This document shows positions 35,704 through 43,932 of a stretch of DNA of 64,000 nucleotides, in pieces. The DNA comes from Orbus sasakiae (GTDB taxonomy: Bacteria > Pseudomonadota > Gammaproteobacteria > Enterobacterales > Orbaceae). The stretch covers positions 496,001-560,000 of the forward strand of contig NZ_BAABHY010000001.1 in the NCBI RefSeq assembly GCF_039542345.1, in the 5' to 3' direction. Within the stretch, counting starts at the first letter, position 1. Each line of letters opens with the position of its first letter. The position numbers were made by a program, and so were the translations under genes. The notes below the pieces were generated by a model, which worked only from the letters and a program-made list of their open reading frames with translations, was not told the DNA's origin and searched no databases.

Positions 35704-36477
35704 ATGCTCGATTATATGTTATTCCCAGAACAACGACAAGCTTTAATCAAAGACCGGTTGATGAAGCATGGACGGGTGCAATGTATTTTGTTAGCTAAAG
35801 AATTAAAGGTGTCAGAACACACCATCCGGCGGGATTTGCAAGAACTTGCTCTCAGCGGTATTTGTAAACGTGTCTATGGGGGAGCGGTAAGTCAAACGCC
35901 CGTGAGCGAAGATTTTTCACATCGGATCAGTCAAAATGAACATAGCAAACAGCGCTTAGCACAAGCGACAATACCCTTATTAACGCATAACCGTTGCCTT
36001 TTTATTGATAGTGGTTCAACCAATCTTGCTATCGCTCAGATGATTCCCGCCGATATCACATTAACTGTTGTGACCAACTCACCCGATATCGCCCAAATTG
36101 TCATGCGCATCGCCAATAAACAGGTCATTTTAATTGGTGGCCAAATCAATAGCTGTACAGGGGGCGCAACGGGCATTACAGCGCTACAGCAACTCAACAC
36201 AATATTTATTGATCAATGCATTTTAGGGGGTTGCGCGCTTGATGTTGATGAAGGTTTAACGGCATTTAATTATGAAGACAGTGAATTTAAACGAGCCTTA
36301 ATACAGCGTAGTGCACAAGTCATGGTTGCATTAACATCGCCTAAAATCCCGACCGTCGCAAACTATCAGGTGGCTCGTTGTCAGGATATTGACACTCTGA
36401 TCATCGAGCATGATCTAGCAGAAGATAAAATTCAACCTTTTTGCGAGTGCATCAACACCATCATACGGGCAAAATAA
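35704..36477 (+). CDS. DeoR-family transcriptional regulator
   Basis: 257 aa. The N-terminal helix-turn-helix (FPEQRQALIKDRLMKHGRVQ; LKVSEHTIRRDLQELALSG) is followed by the DeoR sensor domain (CLFIDSGSTNLAIAQMI; ILGGCALDVDEGLTAFNYED; VMVALTSPK). It is a paralogue of the aga regulator but clearly different, so it must answer to another sugar phosphate. The aaaggtgat ribosome site favours 35704 over the in-frame ATG at 35716. The divergent HisN-like phosphatase is a likely target. Confidence 0.85.
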   Translation: MLDYMLFPEQRQALIKDRLMKHGRVQCILLAKELKVSEHTIRRDLQELALSGICKRVYGGAVSQTPVSEDFSHRISQNEHSKQRLAQATIPLLTHNRCLFIDSGSTNLAIAQMIPADITLTVVTNSPDIAQIVMRIANKQVILIGGQINSCTGGATGITALQQLNTIFIDQCILGGCALDVDEGLTAFNYEDSEFKRALIQRSAQVMVALTSPKIPTVANYQVARCQDIDTLIIEHDLAEDKIQPFCECINTIIRAK

Positions 36478-36609
36478 TCGACGGTTAGTGATCTCATTTA
36501 AACGTTGACGCACACGATTACCCAAGATTGGTTTATAGTGTGGTGTGTCGCAAAGCATAAACTGGCAGTGTGGTATTAGCAATCTGTTGAGACATTGAGC
36601 TGCTAACAA

Positions 36610-36948
36610 TTAAGGTTTATGTTTAAAAAATTCTTCTAAATATTTATCAGGCAGTCTTAACTGACAATATTTATCAACTAATTCAAAACTTTTGATGATG
36701 TCTTCACGAGTATTGTTTAAAGATATTTCTTTTCCAAAATAATCAGCGATTATATACTTCGAATCTAAAACGATACCGGCTTTAAAAGTATTATATGGTT
36801 CTTCTATTCCACATTTGAATACAAATGCTTCATACAAAATACAATCTATCTCTTGGCGTTCACTATAAACACTATAACTAGATATCCTACCCTTAAAAAA
36901 TTCTCTTAATAATTTAATTAAATCTAAAAAAGAAAGTGGATTGTTCAT
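36610..36948 (-). CDS. Putative immunity protein, paralogue 1 (distal copy)
   Basis: 112 aa. From about residue 35 to the end it is almost the same as the protein at 38084-38425 (EIDCILYEAF, FKCGI, DYFGKEISLNNTREDIIK, FELVDKYCQLRLPDKYLEEF). The first 35 residues are quite different. This pattern, with a shared scaffold and variable end, is expected of immunity proteins matched to different toxin variants. Upstream on the same strand lies a decayed toxin tip (36964-37345). No known domain recognised; the role is inferred from the array. Confidence 0.65.
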   Translation of the reverse strand: MNNPLSFLDLIKLLREFFKGRISSYSVYSERQEIDCILYEAFVFKCGIEEPYNTFKAGIVLDSKYIIADYFGKEISLNNTREDIIKSFELVDKYCQLRLPDKYLEEFFKHKP

Positions 36949-36963
36949 ATTTTAACCCCATAA

Positions 36964-37345
36964 TTATTTAATTAGTATTGCGGACATCGTATCGGGAAAA
37001 AACATATAACCATTATTTTCCAAATATTTTAATTCATTTCTCAACGCTCCCGTTGCATTAACAGGATCATGAGTAAATTTAATCGTTTTACCATTTTTAA
37101 TTGCTTCATCCAGTGCGGGAAGATTAAATAATTTAAACATACTGTCATCGGTTAAATTATAGGTATTTTTGATTTAACCTACTTATCACCTATATCAAAC
37201 ATCGCATTATTGTCTTTTGCTACGGCAAGATATGAAGCGCTATCTCCGGTATATTTACCTAAAACCATTGTATGACTATCGCTGTTTTTATAGCGTCGTT
37301 TAACAGTGCTTCATACTCCAATTTGGGTATAAAAATGGCAGATTG
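36964..37345 (-). pseudogene. Decayed orphan toxin C-terminal tip
   Basis: On the minus strand this segment matches the last about 125 residues of the toxin at 38437-40101. For example it ends in RNELKYLENNGYMFF, where the intact gene has KELKYLIRNGYRF. Much of the middle is nearly identical at DNA level. Several one-base losses (for example around 37178 and 37290) break the frame, and there is no start codon. Its last about 20 residues differ completely from those of the intact toxin. It is best explained as a displaced toxin tip left behind by recombination, with its immunity gene directly downstream. Confidence 0.75.
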
Positions 37346-37370
37346 ATAACTACCTTTTTGATTTTATCAG

Positions 37371-37549
37371 CTACTCATTTTTATTTTTAAAAAATTCTTC
37401 TAAATATTTATCAGGCAGTCTTAACTGACAATATTTATCAACTAATTCAAAACTTTTGATGATGTCTTCTCGAGTGTTATTTAAGGATATTACTTTTCCA
37501 CTGTAATCTAGTATGATGTGTTGAGTATCAAAAATAAAACTATGGTTTA
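37371..37549 (-). pseudogene. Truncated third copy of the immunity paralogue
   Basis: On the minus strand the sequence encodes the conserved C-terminal half (NNTREDII, SFELVDKYCQLRLPDKYL, EEFFKNKNE, stop at 37371) and keeps the same downstream 20 bp as the intact copy at 38084. The N-terminal half is missing. The homology fades near 37535, where the end of the Imm8-like gene begins, and no start codon is present. Confidence 0.75.
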
Positions 37550-37897
37550 TTATTCTGTATAATCTTCAAACTCCCATGCAAAGTAGCGTGATAGCTTTTG
37601 CGCGGTTTCAGCCCATGTTTTACATGAGCATTGTTCTATATATTTATTAATTATTCCTGTAATTTCATCTAAATTATACTTTCTAATGATTAAAGTATGC
37701 CTTAGTATTTCTGGTATCCATTGGTTTTTATCAATCCATCCTGGCGAACAGACAAATAAATTAAAATAATCAGCTCCATTACTTTCCGATGAACCTATTG
37801 ATAAGCTTAGCATTATTCCAAATTCGTTTTCATCTTCAGGAAAATAGAGTGTTAGATCATGGTCTATTGAGCCTATTGATTTTAAAAGTGCTTTCAT
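37550..37897 (-). CDS. Imm8-like immunity protein
   Basis: 115 aa. It resembles the immunity protein 8 family: the pattern IDHDLTLYFPEDENEFGIML, an IGSSES turn, FNLFVCSPGWIDKNQW, and a C-terminal TWAETAQKLSRYFAWEFEDY. Unlike its neighbours it has no relative in this window and no toxin tip next to it, so it is probably an orphan immunity gene protecting against toxins of other strains. The assignment is by remembered family pattern. Confidence 0.6.
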   Translation of the reverse strand: MKALLKSIGSIDHDLTLYFPEDENEFGIMLSLSIGSSESNGADYFNLFVCSPGWIDKNQWIPEILRHTLIIRKYNLDEITGIINKYIEQCSCKTWAETAQKLSRYFAWEFEDYTE

Positions 37898-38083
37898 TAT
37901 TAATCCTTGATATTTAAATACCGATTATTTATTAATTTTTTCATCAACATTATTTAAAATAGAAATGATTAAATAATTTTCTTTATAGGGTGGATTATTT
38001 TTAGGTGCTTTGCATAAAATCAAAAACATAATTGTGAAAAAATCAAAGGCAGTGATTGATAACTGCTTTTTTGATTTTATCAG

Positions 38084-38425
38084 CTACTCATTTTTATTTT
38101 TAAAAAATTCTTCTAAATATTTATCAGGGAGTCTTAACTGGCAATATTTATCAACTAATTCAAAATTTTTGATGATATCTTCACGAGTATTGTTTAAAGA
38201 TATTTCTTTTCCAAAATAATCTAGTATAGCGTGTTGTGAATCAAGCAGAATACCGCCTTTAAATGTCTTATATGGCTCATCAATGCCACATTTAAATATA
38301 AATGCTTCGTATAAAATACAGTCTATTTCTTGCTCAATACTATCATATTGTAGCATAGTAGCTTTATTACCAAAAAACTCTAACAATAGCTTATATATTT
38401 CATCTAAGTTTAATTGTTTATTCAT
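38084..38425 (-). CDS. Putative cognate immunity protein of the adjacent toxin
   Basis: 113 aa, soluble, acidic. It begins 11 bp after the toxin stop on the same strand, the usual toxin-immunity arrangement. The paralogue at 36610-36948 shares its C-terminal two-thirds, but residues 1-35 (MNKQLNLDEIYKLLLEFFGN) differ. Variation at the N-terminus, paired with a toxin tip that also varies, suggests that this end sets specificity. I do not recognise a named family. Confidence 0.7.
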   Translation of the reverse strand: MNKQLNLDEIYKLLLEFFGNKATMLQYDSIEQEIDCILYEAFIFKCGIDEPYKTFKGGILLDSQHAILDYFGKEISLNNTREDIIKNFELVDKYCQLRLPDKYLEEFFKNKNE

Positions 38426-38436
38426 AATTAATGTCT

Positions 38437-40101
38437 CTATTTTAATGGTTGCGCAATTAATGTTTTAGGTTCAAATCTATACCCATTTCTTATTAAGTAC
38501 TTAAGTTCTTTTCCTAAAGCCCCTTGATCACCAATTGGATTATGCGTAAATTGAATTGTTTTACCATTTTTAATTGCTTCATCCAGTGCGGGAAGATTAA
38601 ATAATTTAAACATACTGTCATCGGTTAAATTATAGGTATTTTTGATTTTACCCCACTTATCACCCATATCAAAATACATCGCATTATTTTCTTTTGCTAC
38701 GGCAAGATATGATGAACTGTCTCTGGTATATTTACCTAAAACCATTGTATTACTATCACTGTTTTTTATAGCGTCTTTTAATAGGGCTTCATACTCTAAT
38801 TTTGGCATAAAAATGGCAATTTGTTTTGAGTTCCCATCGATAGCCGAAAAATTTGGGGTTGATTCAGGCACATCTTTTATCGCGTATTGCGATGCTTCAA
38901 GTTTATAATGTACTTTTGTTTTCACTTCAAATGCAGTCCATTTTATTCTCGCATATTTCAACGCACGCAGTGAATGAGAAAACGTCTCAGTGAGCGCACC
39001 TAGCGTCAGTCCTTCGAGTGCATTTTTAAATCGCCCCTCAGCATTACTGTCATCAGGTTTAGCTTGTAAATACTCGGTAACCGGGTTTTGTAACTCAGGA
39101 AAGGACTGAATCAGATTTGACAATCGCTCTTCATGAGGCGCAAATGCGGTATAGTCGGCTATACCGCCTGCTACCATGCCACGACTTAATTTCCCCATGT
39201 TTTTTAGAGGAGCAATCACTTTTAATTGCCTTGCAACAGGTATAAAAGCCGCTAAAAATTGCGTCACACCATGTGTTAATGAGCCGGCAACGGTTTGTGC
39301 TTGGGGAATGGTAGGTATTTGTATGGGATTACTCACGGTGTTACCAGCAATAATTGTGGTCATCGATTTATGAACTGATGTATCCCACGCTAAGTCCATT
39401 GTTGATTGTGCCATATCACGTAATCCACCCACAAACTGCAATGGCACATCATAATACCAAGGTCGGCTTTGTTGTTGTTTATCAAACACCACATCAACGT
39501 ATTTGACCTCTGGTGTTAGTTTAACATAAGCATATCCGCTGCTATCTAAGGTGCCTTGTCCCACTATTTTTTGACTGGCATTATCAAATACGGTAAAGGG
39601 GTGATTGGGTAAATCATAGATTGTGAATTCAATATAGTTATTATCCTCAAGAAACGCTGTTTTTTGAGCATAGATTTCATCTTGTGATAGGGGGCGAGCA
39701 ATCTGATGACTGGGTAATCTTAAAAAATTATCCTCTGGCGGTAACATGCCGGAGTTGGCTTCAATCGGTTTTTCGAGTAAAACCGCACGCTCAGAGCTTA
39801 ATGCGTCGCGTAAGGCAGCACTGAACTTAGCCTCATCTTTGTGATAGGTATTATTACCATAATATAACCCGAGTTTTTCAAGTGTTGGGTACAGGTTTTT
39901 ACACTCATCTTGATGTTTAACACAATAATGAATAATCTCATCCATCTGTTGACGGTAATAATAACGGACTTGTTTAAACCCGGTATTATCGATAATGCGA
40001 GTGTTATACGGCGTATCACGTTGCATTAACAGTGAATCATCAGCCGGTTTTTGTAAGTCTTGCCATTGCTGCTGGGTAATTAAATAGTAATGTTTCATCA
40101 A
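38437..40101 (-). CDS. Polymorphic toxin (probable antibacterial effector)
   Basis: 554 aa with no signal peptide. Residues 1-200 have a beta-rich segment (HPFTVFDNASQKIVGQGTLD) of the type found in secreted effectors. About 205-330 is a small-residue, moderately hydrophobic region (FVGGLRDMAQSTMDLAWD; SLTHGVTQFLAAFIPVARQL), typical of the pre-toxin part of Rhs/T6SS and related proteins. The last about 130 residues form the tip (YLAVAKENNAMYFDMGDKWG; FKLFNLPALDEAIKNGKTIQ; GALGKELKYLIRNGYRF), a pattern I associate with polymorphic toxin ends of unknown activity. The decayed second tip and immunity genes downstream support this. No PAAR, VgrG or Rhs repeats are present; the export route is not shown. 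Confidence 0.7.
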   Translation of the reverse strand: MMKHYYLITQQQWQDLQKPADDSLLMQRDTPYNTRIIDNTGFKQVRYYYRQQMDEIIHYCVKHQDECKNLYPTLEKLGLYYGNNTYHKDEAKFSAALRDALSSERAVLLEKPIEANSGMLPPEDNFLRLPSHQIARPLSQDEIYAQKTAFLEDNNYIEFTIYDLPNHPFTVFDNASQKIVGQGTLDSSGYAYVKLTPEVKYVDVVFDKQQQSRPWYYDVPLQFVGGLRDMAQSTMDLAWDTSVHKSMTTIIAGNTVSNPIQIPTIPQAQTVAGSLTHGVTQFLAAFIPVARQLKVIAPLKNMGKLSRGMVAGGIADYTAFAPHEERLSNLIQSFPELQNPVTEYLQAKPDDSNAEGRFKNALEGLTLGALTETFSHSLRALKYARIKWTAFEVKTKVHYKLEASQYAIKDVPESTPNFSAIDGNSKQIAIFMPKLEYEALLKDAIKNSDSNTMVLGKYTRDSSSYLAVAKENNAMYFDMGDKWGKIKNTYNLTDDSMFKLFNLPALDEAIKNGKTIQFTHNPIGDQGALGKELKYLIRNGYRFEPKTLIAQPLK

Positions 40102-40271
40102 GATGGATTTTGTTCTTATTTTTTTGAACGAAAAAGATAATCGATTTAGATAAATTTGGCAAGGTTTAATGGTAAAACCTATGATTGACTTACGGTAGTT
40201 TAATGGACGCTGTTTAGTTGTATACCCTTACTCATGGCGGCAAGTGCCACCTTGAGTAAGGGGAGCAATGA

Positions 40272-41210
40272 TTAATAGGGAAGGGCAGTCATGGATTCAA
40301 ATTTTTCATCAATGATAGCACCTGTTAAATCACGAAGTTGGCGAATGTTATGTTGCTGGCAATACTGTGCTAATCCGCTAATGAGATTAGGCATCGTTGA
40401 AGGTTCAATAAAGCTTGCCGTGCCAACTTGCACTGCCGTTGAGCCAGCTAAGAAATATTCAATCACATCATCCACTGTCGAAATGCCACCACAGCCAATA
40501 ATCGGGATGGAAATATTTTTATAACATTGATAAACCATTCTAATCATAATGGGCTTAATGGCCGGTCCAGATAGTCCACCCATAATGTTACCGAGTTTTG
40601 GGCGGCGGGTATGGATATCAATTGACATGGCTAGTATGGTATTACCTACCACCACCGCATCGGCACCACAATCTTGAGCGGCTTTGGCTACGCTAATAAT
40701 ATCACTGGTATTGGGCGTTAATTTTACCCATAACGGTAATTTGGTTGCACGGCGTAATGCGTTAACCACCGTTGATGTTGATTCTGCTTCCATGGCAAAC
40801 GCTTTGCCATGTGCTTCAATATTGGGGCATGAGATATTGGCTTCAATCGCTGCGATGCCCGCAACATTATCAAGCTCAGCTGCCAGTTTACCAAAATCCG
40901 TTGAGGTATTTGCCGAGATACTGGCAATCAGCGGTGAACGATACTGCTGATAATACGGCACGGTTTGTTCAATGTAATTTTCGACCCCTTTACTTGGGAT
41001 ACCAATCGCATTAAGCATGGCATTAGGGAGTTCACAAGCTCTTGGTACCGGATTACCTGCACGCTTATCCGCGGTGAATGTTTTGGTAACAATCGCACCG
41101 AGTTGATTAAAATCAACAACATCAGCAAGCTCTTTATCAAATGTACCTGACGCGGGCATAATCGGATTACTAAGTGTTAAGCCATTAATATTTACCGATA
41201 GATCGATCAT
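40272..41210 (-). CDS. pyrD: PyrD class 1B, NAD-linked dihydroorotate dehydrogenase catalytic subunit
   Basis: 312 aa, FMN barrel. Class 1 features are NPIMPASGTFDKEL, the active-site Cys in ANISCPNIEAHGKAF, VKLTPNTSDI and IPIIGCGGISTVDD. The adjacent PyrK makes it class 1B, a PyrD2-PyrK2 complex with FMN, FAD and 2Fe-2S that uses NAD. Most gammaproteobacteria have the membrane-bound class 2 PyrD instead, so transfer or a catabolic role is possible. It overlaps pyrK by 4 bases. Confidence 0.92.
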   Translation of the reverse strand: MIDLSVNINGLTLSNPIMPASGTFDKELADVVDFNQLGAIVTKTFTADKRAGNPVPRACELPNAMLNAIGIPSKGVENYIEQTVPYYQQYRSPLIASISANTSTDFGKLAAELDNVAGIAAIEANISCPNIEAHGKAFAMEAESTSTVVNALRRATKLPLWVKLTPNTSDIISVAKAAQDCGADAVVVGNTILAMSIDIHTRRPKLGNIMGGLSGPAIKPIMIRMVYQCYKNISIPIIGCGGISTVDDVIEYFLAGSTAVQVGTASFIEPSTMPNLISGLAQYCQQHNIRQLRDLTGAIIDEKFESMTALPY

Positions 41211-42007
41211 GCGATAAACTCCTTCAAGCTAAATACCGGGCCATCAACACAAACACGTTTACTACGTGGTTCACTTTCACCCTCAACATGAAATGGTTTA
41301 ACACAGCAATAACACATGCCAATACCACACGCCATATGCTGTTCAAGTGCTACTTCACCATCAATATTATGCTGATTGGCAATTTTTTGCAGTAATTTGG
41401 TTAAGCGCGTTGAACCACAGGTAAACATTGCATCAATGGGGCGTTTATGGTGTTCGGCTAAAATGATTGATTCCACATTATCCACACTGCTGGAGTTATC
41501 GGTATCAACGACTTCAATGACGTTGGCATTCACATCTAAAAAACGTGATTGTGACATTAAACTATCACGATGACGCGCACTGAGTAATGCCGTGACAAAA
41601 ATATTTTTTTCAGCTGCGGCTTCAGCAAGGGGCGCAAGGGTCGCCAGGCCAACGCCACGGCCTAACACTAAAATATGTTGATAGTGATCTTTTAGATTAA
41701 ATCCCTTTCCGAGCGGGCCAAGCACTGGCAAGCTATCATTGGCTTTTAACAATGCCAGCGTACGTGTGCCTGTGCCCGTCACTTTATATAAAAACTCAAC
41801 CGTGCCATTTTGACGATTAGCAAAATAGGTACTCATCGGGCGCCGAAAAAACGGCTTATCTTGATCGGTTTGCGGACAAAGTAGATTAAAAAATTGACCG
41901 GGTTTGACATCGGCCGCTTTGTGGTCGACTTGCACCACCATATGTTTATATTCATCGTTCACCCATTCATTACTGATAATGAGGGATTTACTATCAATTG
42001 CTGTCAT
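41207..42007 (-). CDS. pyrK: PyrK, electron-transfer subunit of dihydroorotate dehydrogenase 1B
   Basis: 266 aa, ferredoxin-reductase-like. An N-terminal FAD domain (KPGQFFNLLCP; FRRPMSTYFANRQNGTVEFL; GTGTRTLALL) is followed by the NAD domain (ILVLGRGVGLATLAPLAE) and a C-terminal 2Fe-2S site CGIGMCYCC, with a fourth Cys in KRVCVDGPVF. It moves electrons between NAD and the FMN of PyrD. It overlaps both neighbours (4 and 14 bases), so the three proteins are probably made in fixed ratio. Confidence 0.92.
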   Translation of the reverse strand: MTAIDSKSLIISNEWVNDEYKHMVVQVDHKAADVKPGQFFNLLCPQTDQDKPFFRRPMSTYFANRQNGTVEFLYKVTGTGTRTLALLKANDSLPVLGPLGKGFNLKDHYQHILVLGRGVGLATLAPLAEAAAEKNIFVTALLSARHRDSLMSQSRFLDVNANVIEVVDTDNSSSVDNVESIILAEHHKRPIDAMFTCGSTRLTKLLQKIANQHNIDGEVALEQHMACGIGMCYCCVKPFHVEGESEPRSKRVCVDGPVFSLKEFIA

Positions 42008-43268
42008 CTAACACGTTCTCTTTAAAATTGGCTAATTCGGCTAAAGTTTGGGTTAACAAGTCGGCGCCGACCAGAATCTGTTCTGATGAGCTGTATTCCT
42101 CTTTATGATGACTGATTCCCGCTTTTGACGGGATAAATATCATGGCAGTGGGTAACCGTGTCGCCATGTACATCGCATCATGACCTGCACCACTTAGCAT
42201 AGGTTGATATGTGATAGTGTGTTTATCACATAATTTACTGATTATATGACACACTGTCTGGTTTAAGCGCACGGGTTTTTCCTGTGCTAATTGACTTAGG
42301 CTGATGCGAATAGCAGCAGCTTGATCTAAATCATTTACTGTTTGCGTTAAACCTTGTGCAACCCGAGCAATGCTTGCTTCATCAATGCCACGAATATCCA
42401 CATAAAATCGGACATGCCCTGGGATCACATTCATCGCATTGGGGTAAACATTTAATTTACCAACGGTACCGACTGTGCCTAAATGCGCTTCTTGATTAGC
42501 CAGTTGATTAATCGTCGTAATTAAATGGGCCGCGGTGACGAGTGCATCTTGCCGTTGATCCATTGGCGTCGCCCCTGAGTGATCGGCTTGACCATACACA
42601 TCAACTTGAAAACGGGTCGGTGCAGCAATCCCATTGACCACCCCAATTTGCACGTTGGCATTTTCAAGGCAACGCCCCTGTTCAATGTGTAATTCAACAA
42701 AAGCCGCAAACGCGTTTTGTGGCAAGACACAGTGTGTTAATTGTTGGCTTTGATAACCCGCTTCATCTATCACTTGATAGAGTGTTTTGCCTGAACTATC
42801 CGTTATCGTATGCCATTTTTCTGGATCAGTATGGCCTGTCAAAATTTTACTGCCAACGCAAGATAAACCAAATCGACTGGATTCTTCACAGCGGAAAATG
42901 ATCAACGTTAAATCACGTTTTAAGGTTTTCGGCTTAAATTGACACAGGGCATATAAACCGGCCACCACGCCTAAAATACCATCATACTGCCCGCCGTTTG
43001 GCACGGTATCTAAATGTGAACCTGTTGCAATAGCCGGTAATGATGAGTCTTGACCTTTGAGGGTGATAAACACATTACCCACCGCATCTTGCCGACAATC
43101 AAGCCCTTGTTGGGTCGCTAAATCGATAATATAGCGATGTGCGAGTTCATCATTTTCACTGTAAGCAAAACGGGTGACACCTTCATGTAAAGGCGTATCA
43201 CTAAAACGAGCAAGCTGGGCAATCGTTGATAAAAGTTGATCAGCTGAAAAGTGGCATAATGTACTCAT
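41994..43268 (-). CDS. M20-family carbamoyl-amino-acid hydrolase (allantoate amidohydrolase / ureidopropionase type)
   Basis: 424 aa. A metal-dependent peptidase-like fold with SGHLDTVP-type motif ATGSHLDTVPNGGQYDGILG (zinc His and bridging Asp), the Glu pair FRCEESSRFG, VELHIEQGRCLE, and the C-terminal His region SGAGHDAMYMA. The family removes the carbamoyl or ureido group from N-carbamoyl amino acids or allantoate. Which substrate cannot be read from the sequence. Overlap with pyrK suggests N-carbamoyl-aspartate (ureidosuccinate), a product of dihydroorotate hydrolysis. No allantoin genes are nearby. Confidence 0.8.
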   Translation of the reverse strand: MSTLCHFSADQLLSTIAQLARFSDTPLHEGVTRFAYSENDELAHRYIIDLATQQGLDCRQDAVGNVFITLKGQDSSLPAIATGSHLDTVPNGGQYDGILGVVAGLYALCQFKPKTLKRDLTLIIFRCEESSRFGLSCVGSKILTGHTDPEKWHTITDSSGKTLYQVIDEAGYQSQQLTHCVLPQNAFAAFVELHIEQGRCLENANVQIGVVNGIAAPTRFQVDVYGQADHSGATPMDQRQDALVTAAHLITTINQLANQEAHLGTVGTVGKLNVYPNAMNVIPGHVRFYVDIRGIDEASIARVAQGLTQTVNDLDQAAAIRISLSQLAQEKPVRLNQTVCHIISKLCDKHTITYQPMLSGAGHDAMYMATRLPTAMIFIPSKAGISHHKEEYSSSEQILVGADLLTQTLAELANFKENVLDDSN

Positions 43269-43532
43269 GATATGGCATGGTCACTGGTTAATAAAGCGTC
43301 TCAAAAATAAGATTATAGCAAAATATTGAATATTTACAAATTTAAATAAGATTTAATATTGTTTTAAATCAATGAATTGCATCTTAATAAGAATTACTGA
43401 TATGTGGCTTAATGTTATAAAATCTCATTTTTTAGACTGTCTATTCTCCGCGCTGTAGCATAAAATAGCGGCACATAATGATATGAATCATGGATTATCG
43501 ACCTCCTTGTATCAATCCATAGGGATCACAGC

Positions 43533-43880
43533 ATGGCACTATTTATTAAAGAAGCGTATGTTAATGAAAACGATTATACGTTTTTATATCAAGGTATTAA
43601 CGAAGGTGAATTCAAACAAAAAATTGCTAACATCATGGCTGAACGGGGTTACCGGGATATTGGTGATCATGTTTATGAAAAAGGCAATGGCACATTAAGG
43701 ATGCTGCTTGGTGCATTTTATAAACATTATAAAATTCAGATTATGCCCCAATGCTTGGATGATGGCACAATGTGTGTTGCCATTAAAAAACGTTCAAGTG
43801 GGTTTGCAGGGGGAGTGATTGGCATGAACCAAATTCAAAAAGAACTCGCTGCAATTAAAGCCATTTTTACTGCACTGTAA
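43533..43880 (+). CDS. Small conserved-looking protein of unknown function
   Basis: 115 aa, no signal peptide or membrane helix. I do not recognise the family. The N-terminal half reads as a mixed alpha/beta domain (YTFLYQGINEGEFKQKIANI, GYRDIGDHVYEKG, KIQIMPQCLDDGTMCVAIKK), then a Gly-rich turn (SGFAGGVIGMNQ) and a helix. The frame is supported by codon bias, an agggat ribosome site and a shared terminator with pssA. A different frame over 43483-43698 is not favoured. Confidence 0.7.
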   Translation: MALFIKEAYVNENDYTFLYQGINEGEFKQKIANIMAERGYRDIGDHVYEKGNGTLRMLLGAFYKHYKIQIMPQCLDDGTMCVAIKKRSSGFAGGVIGMNQIQKELAAIKAIFTAL

Positions 43881-43892
43881 GCCCATAAAATC

Positions 43893-43912
43893 GGCCTAAC
43901 ACAGATTAGGCC
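43893..43912. terminator. Bidirectional terminator between the small gene and pssA
   Basis: GGCCTAA-cacaga-TTAGGCC hairpin between two convergent genes. The flanking T/A runs are short, so strength is uncertain. Confidence 0.6.
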
Positions 43913-43932
43913 TGATTGTTTAGGCTGCGTGC

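Noticed and set aside
43483..43698. Alternative plus-strand frame overlapping the 43533-43880 gene
   Set aside because: It has poorer codon bias, no good ribosome site and ends inside the other frame, which is longer and ends near a terminator.
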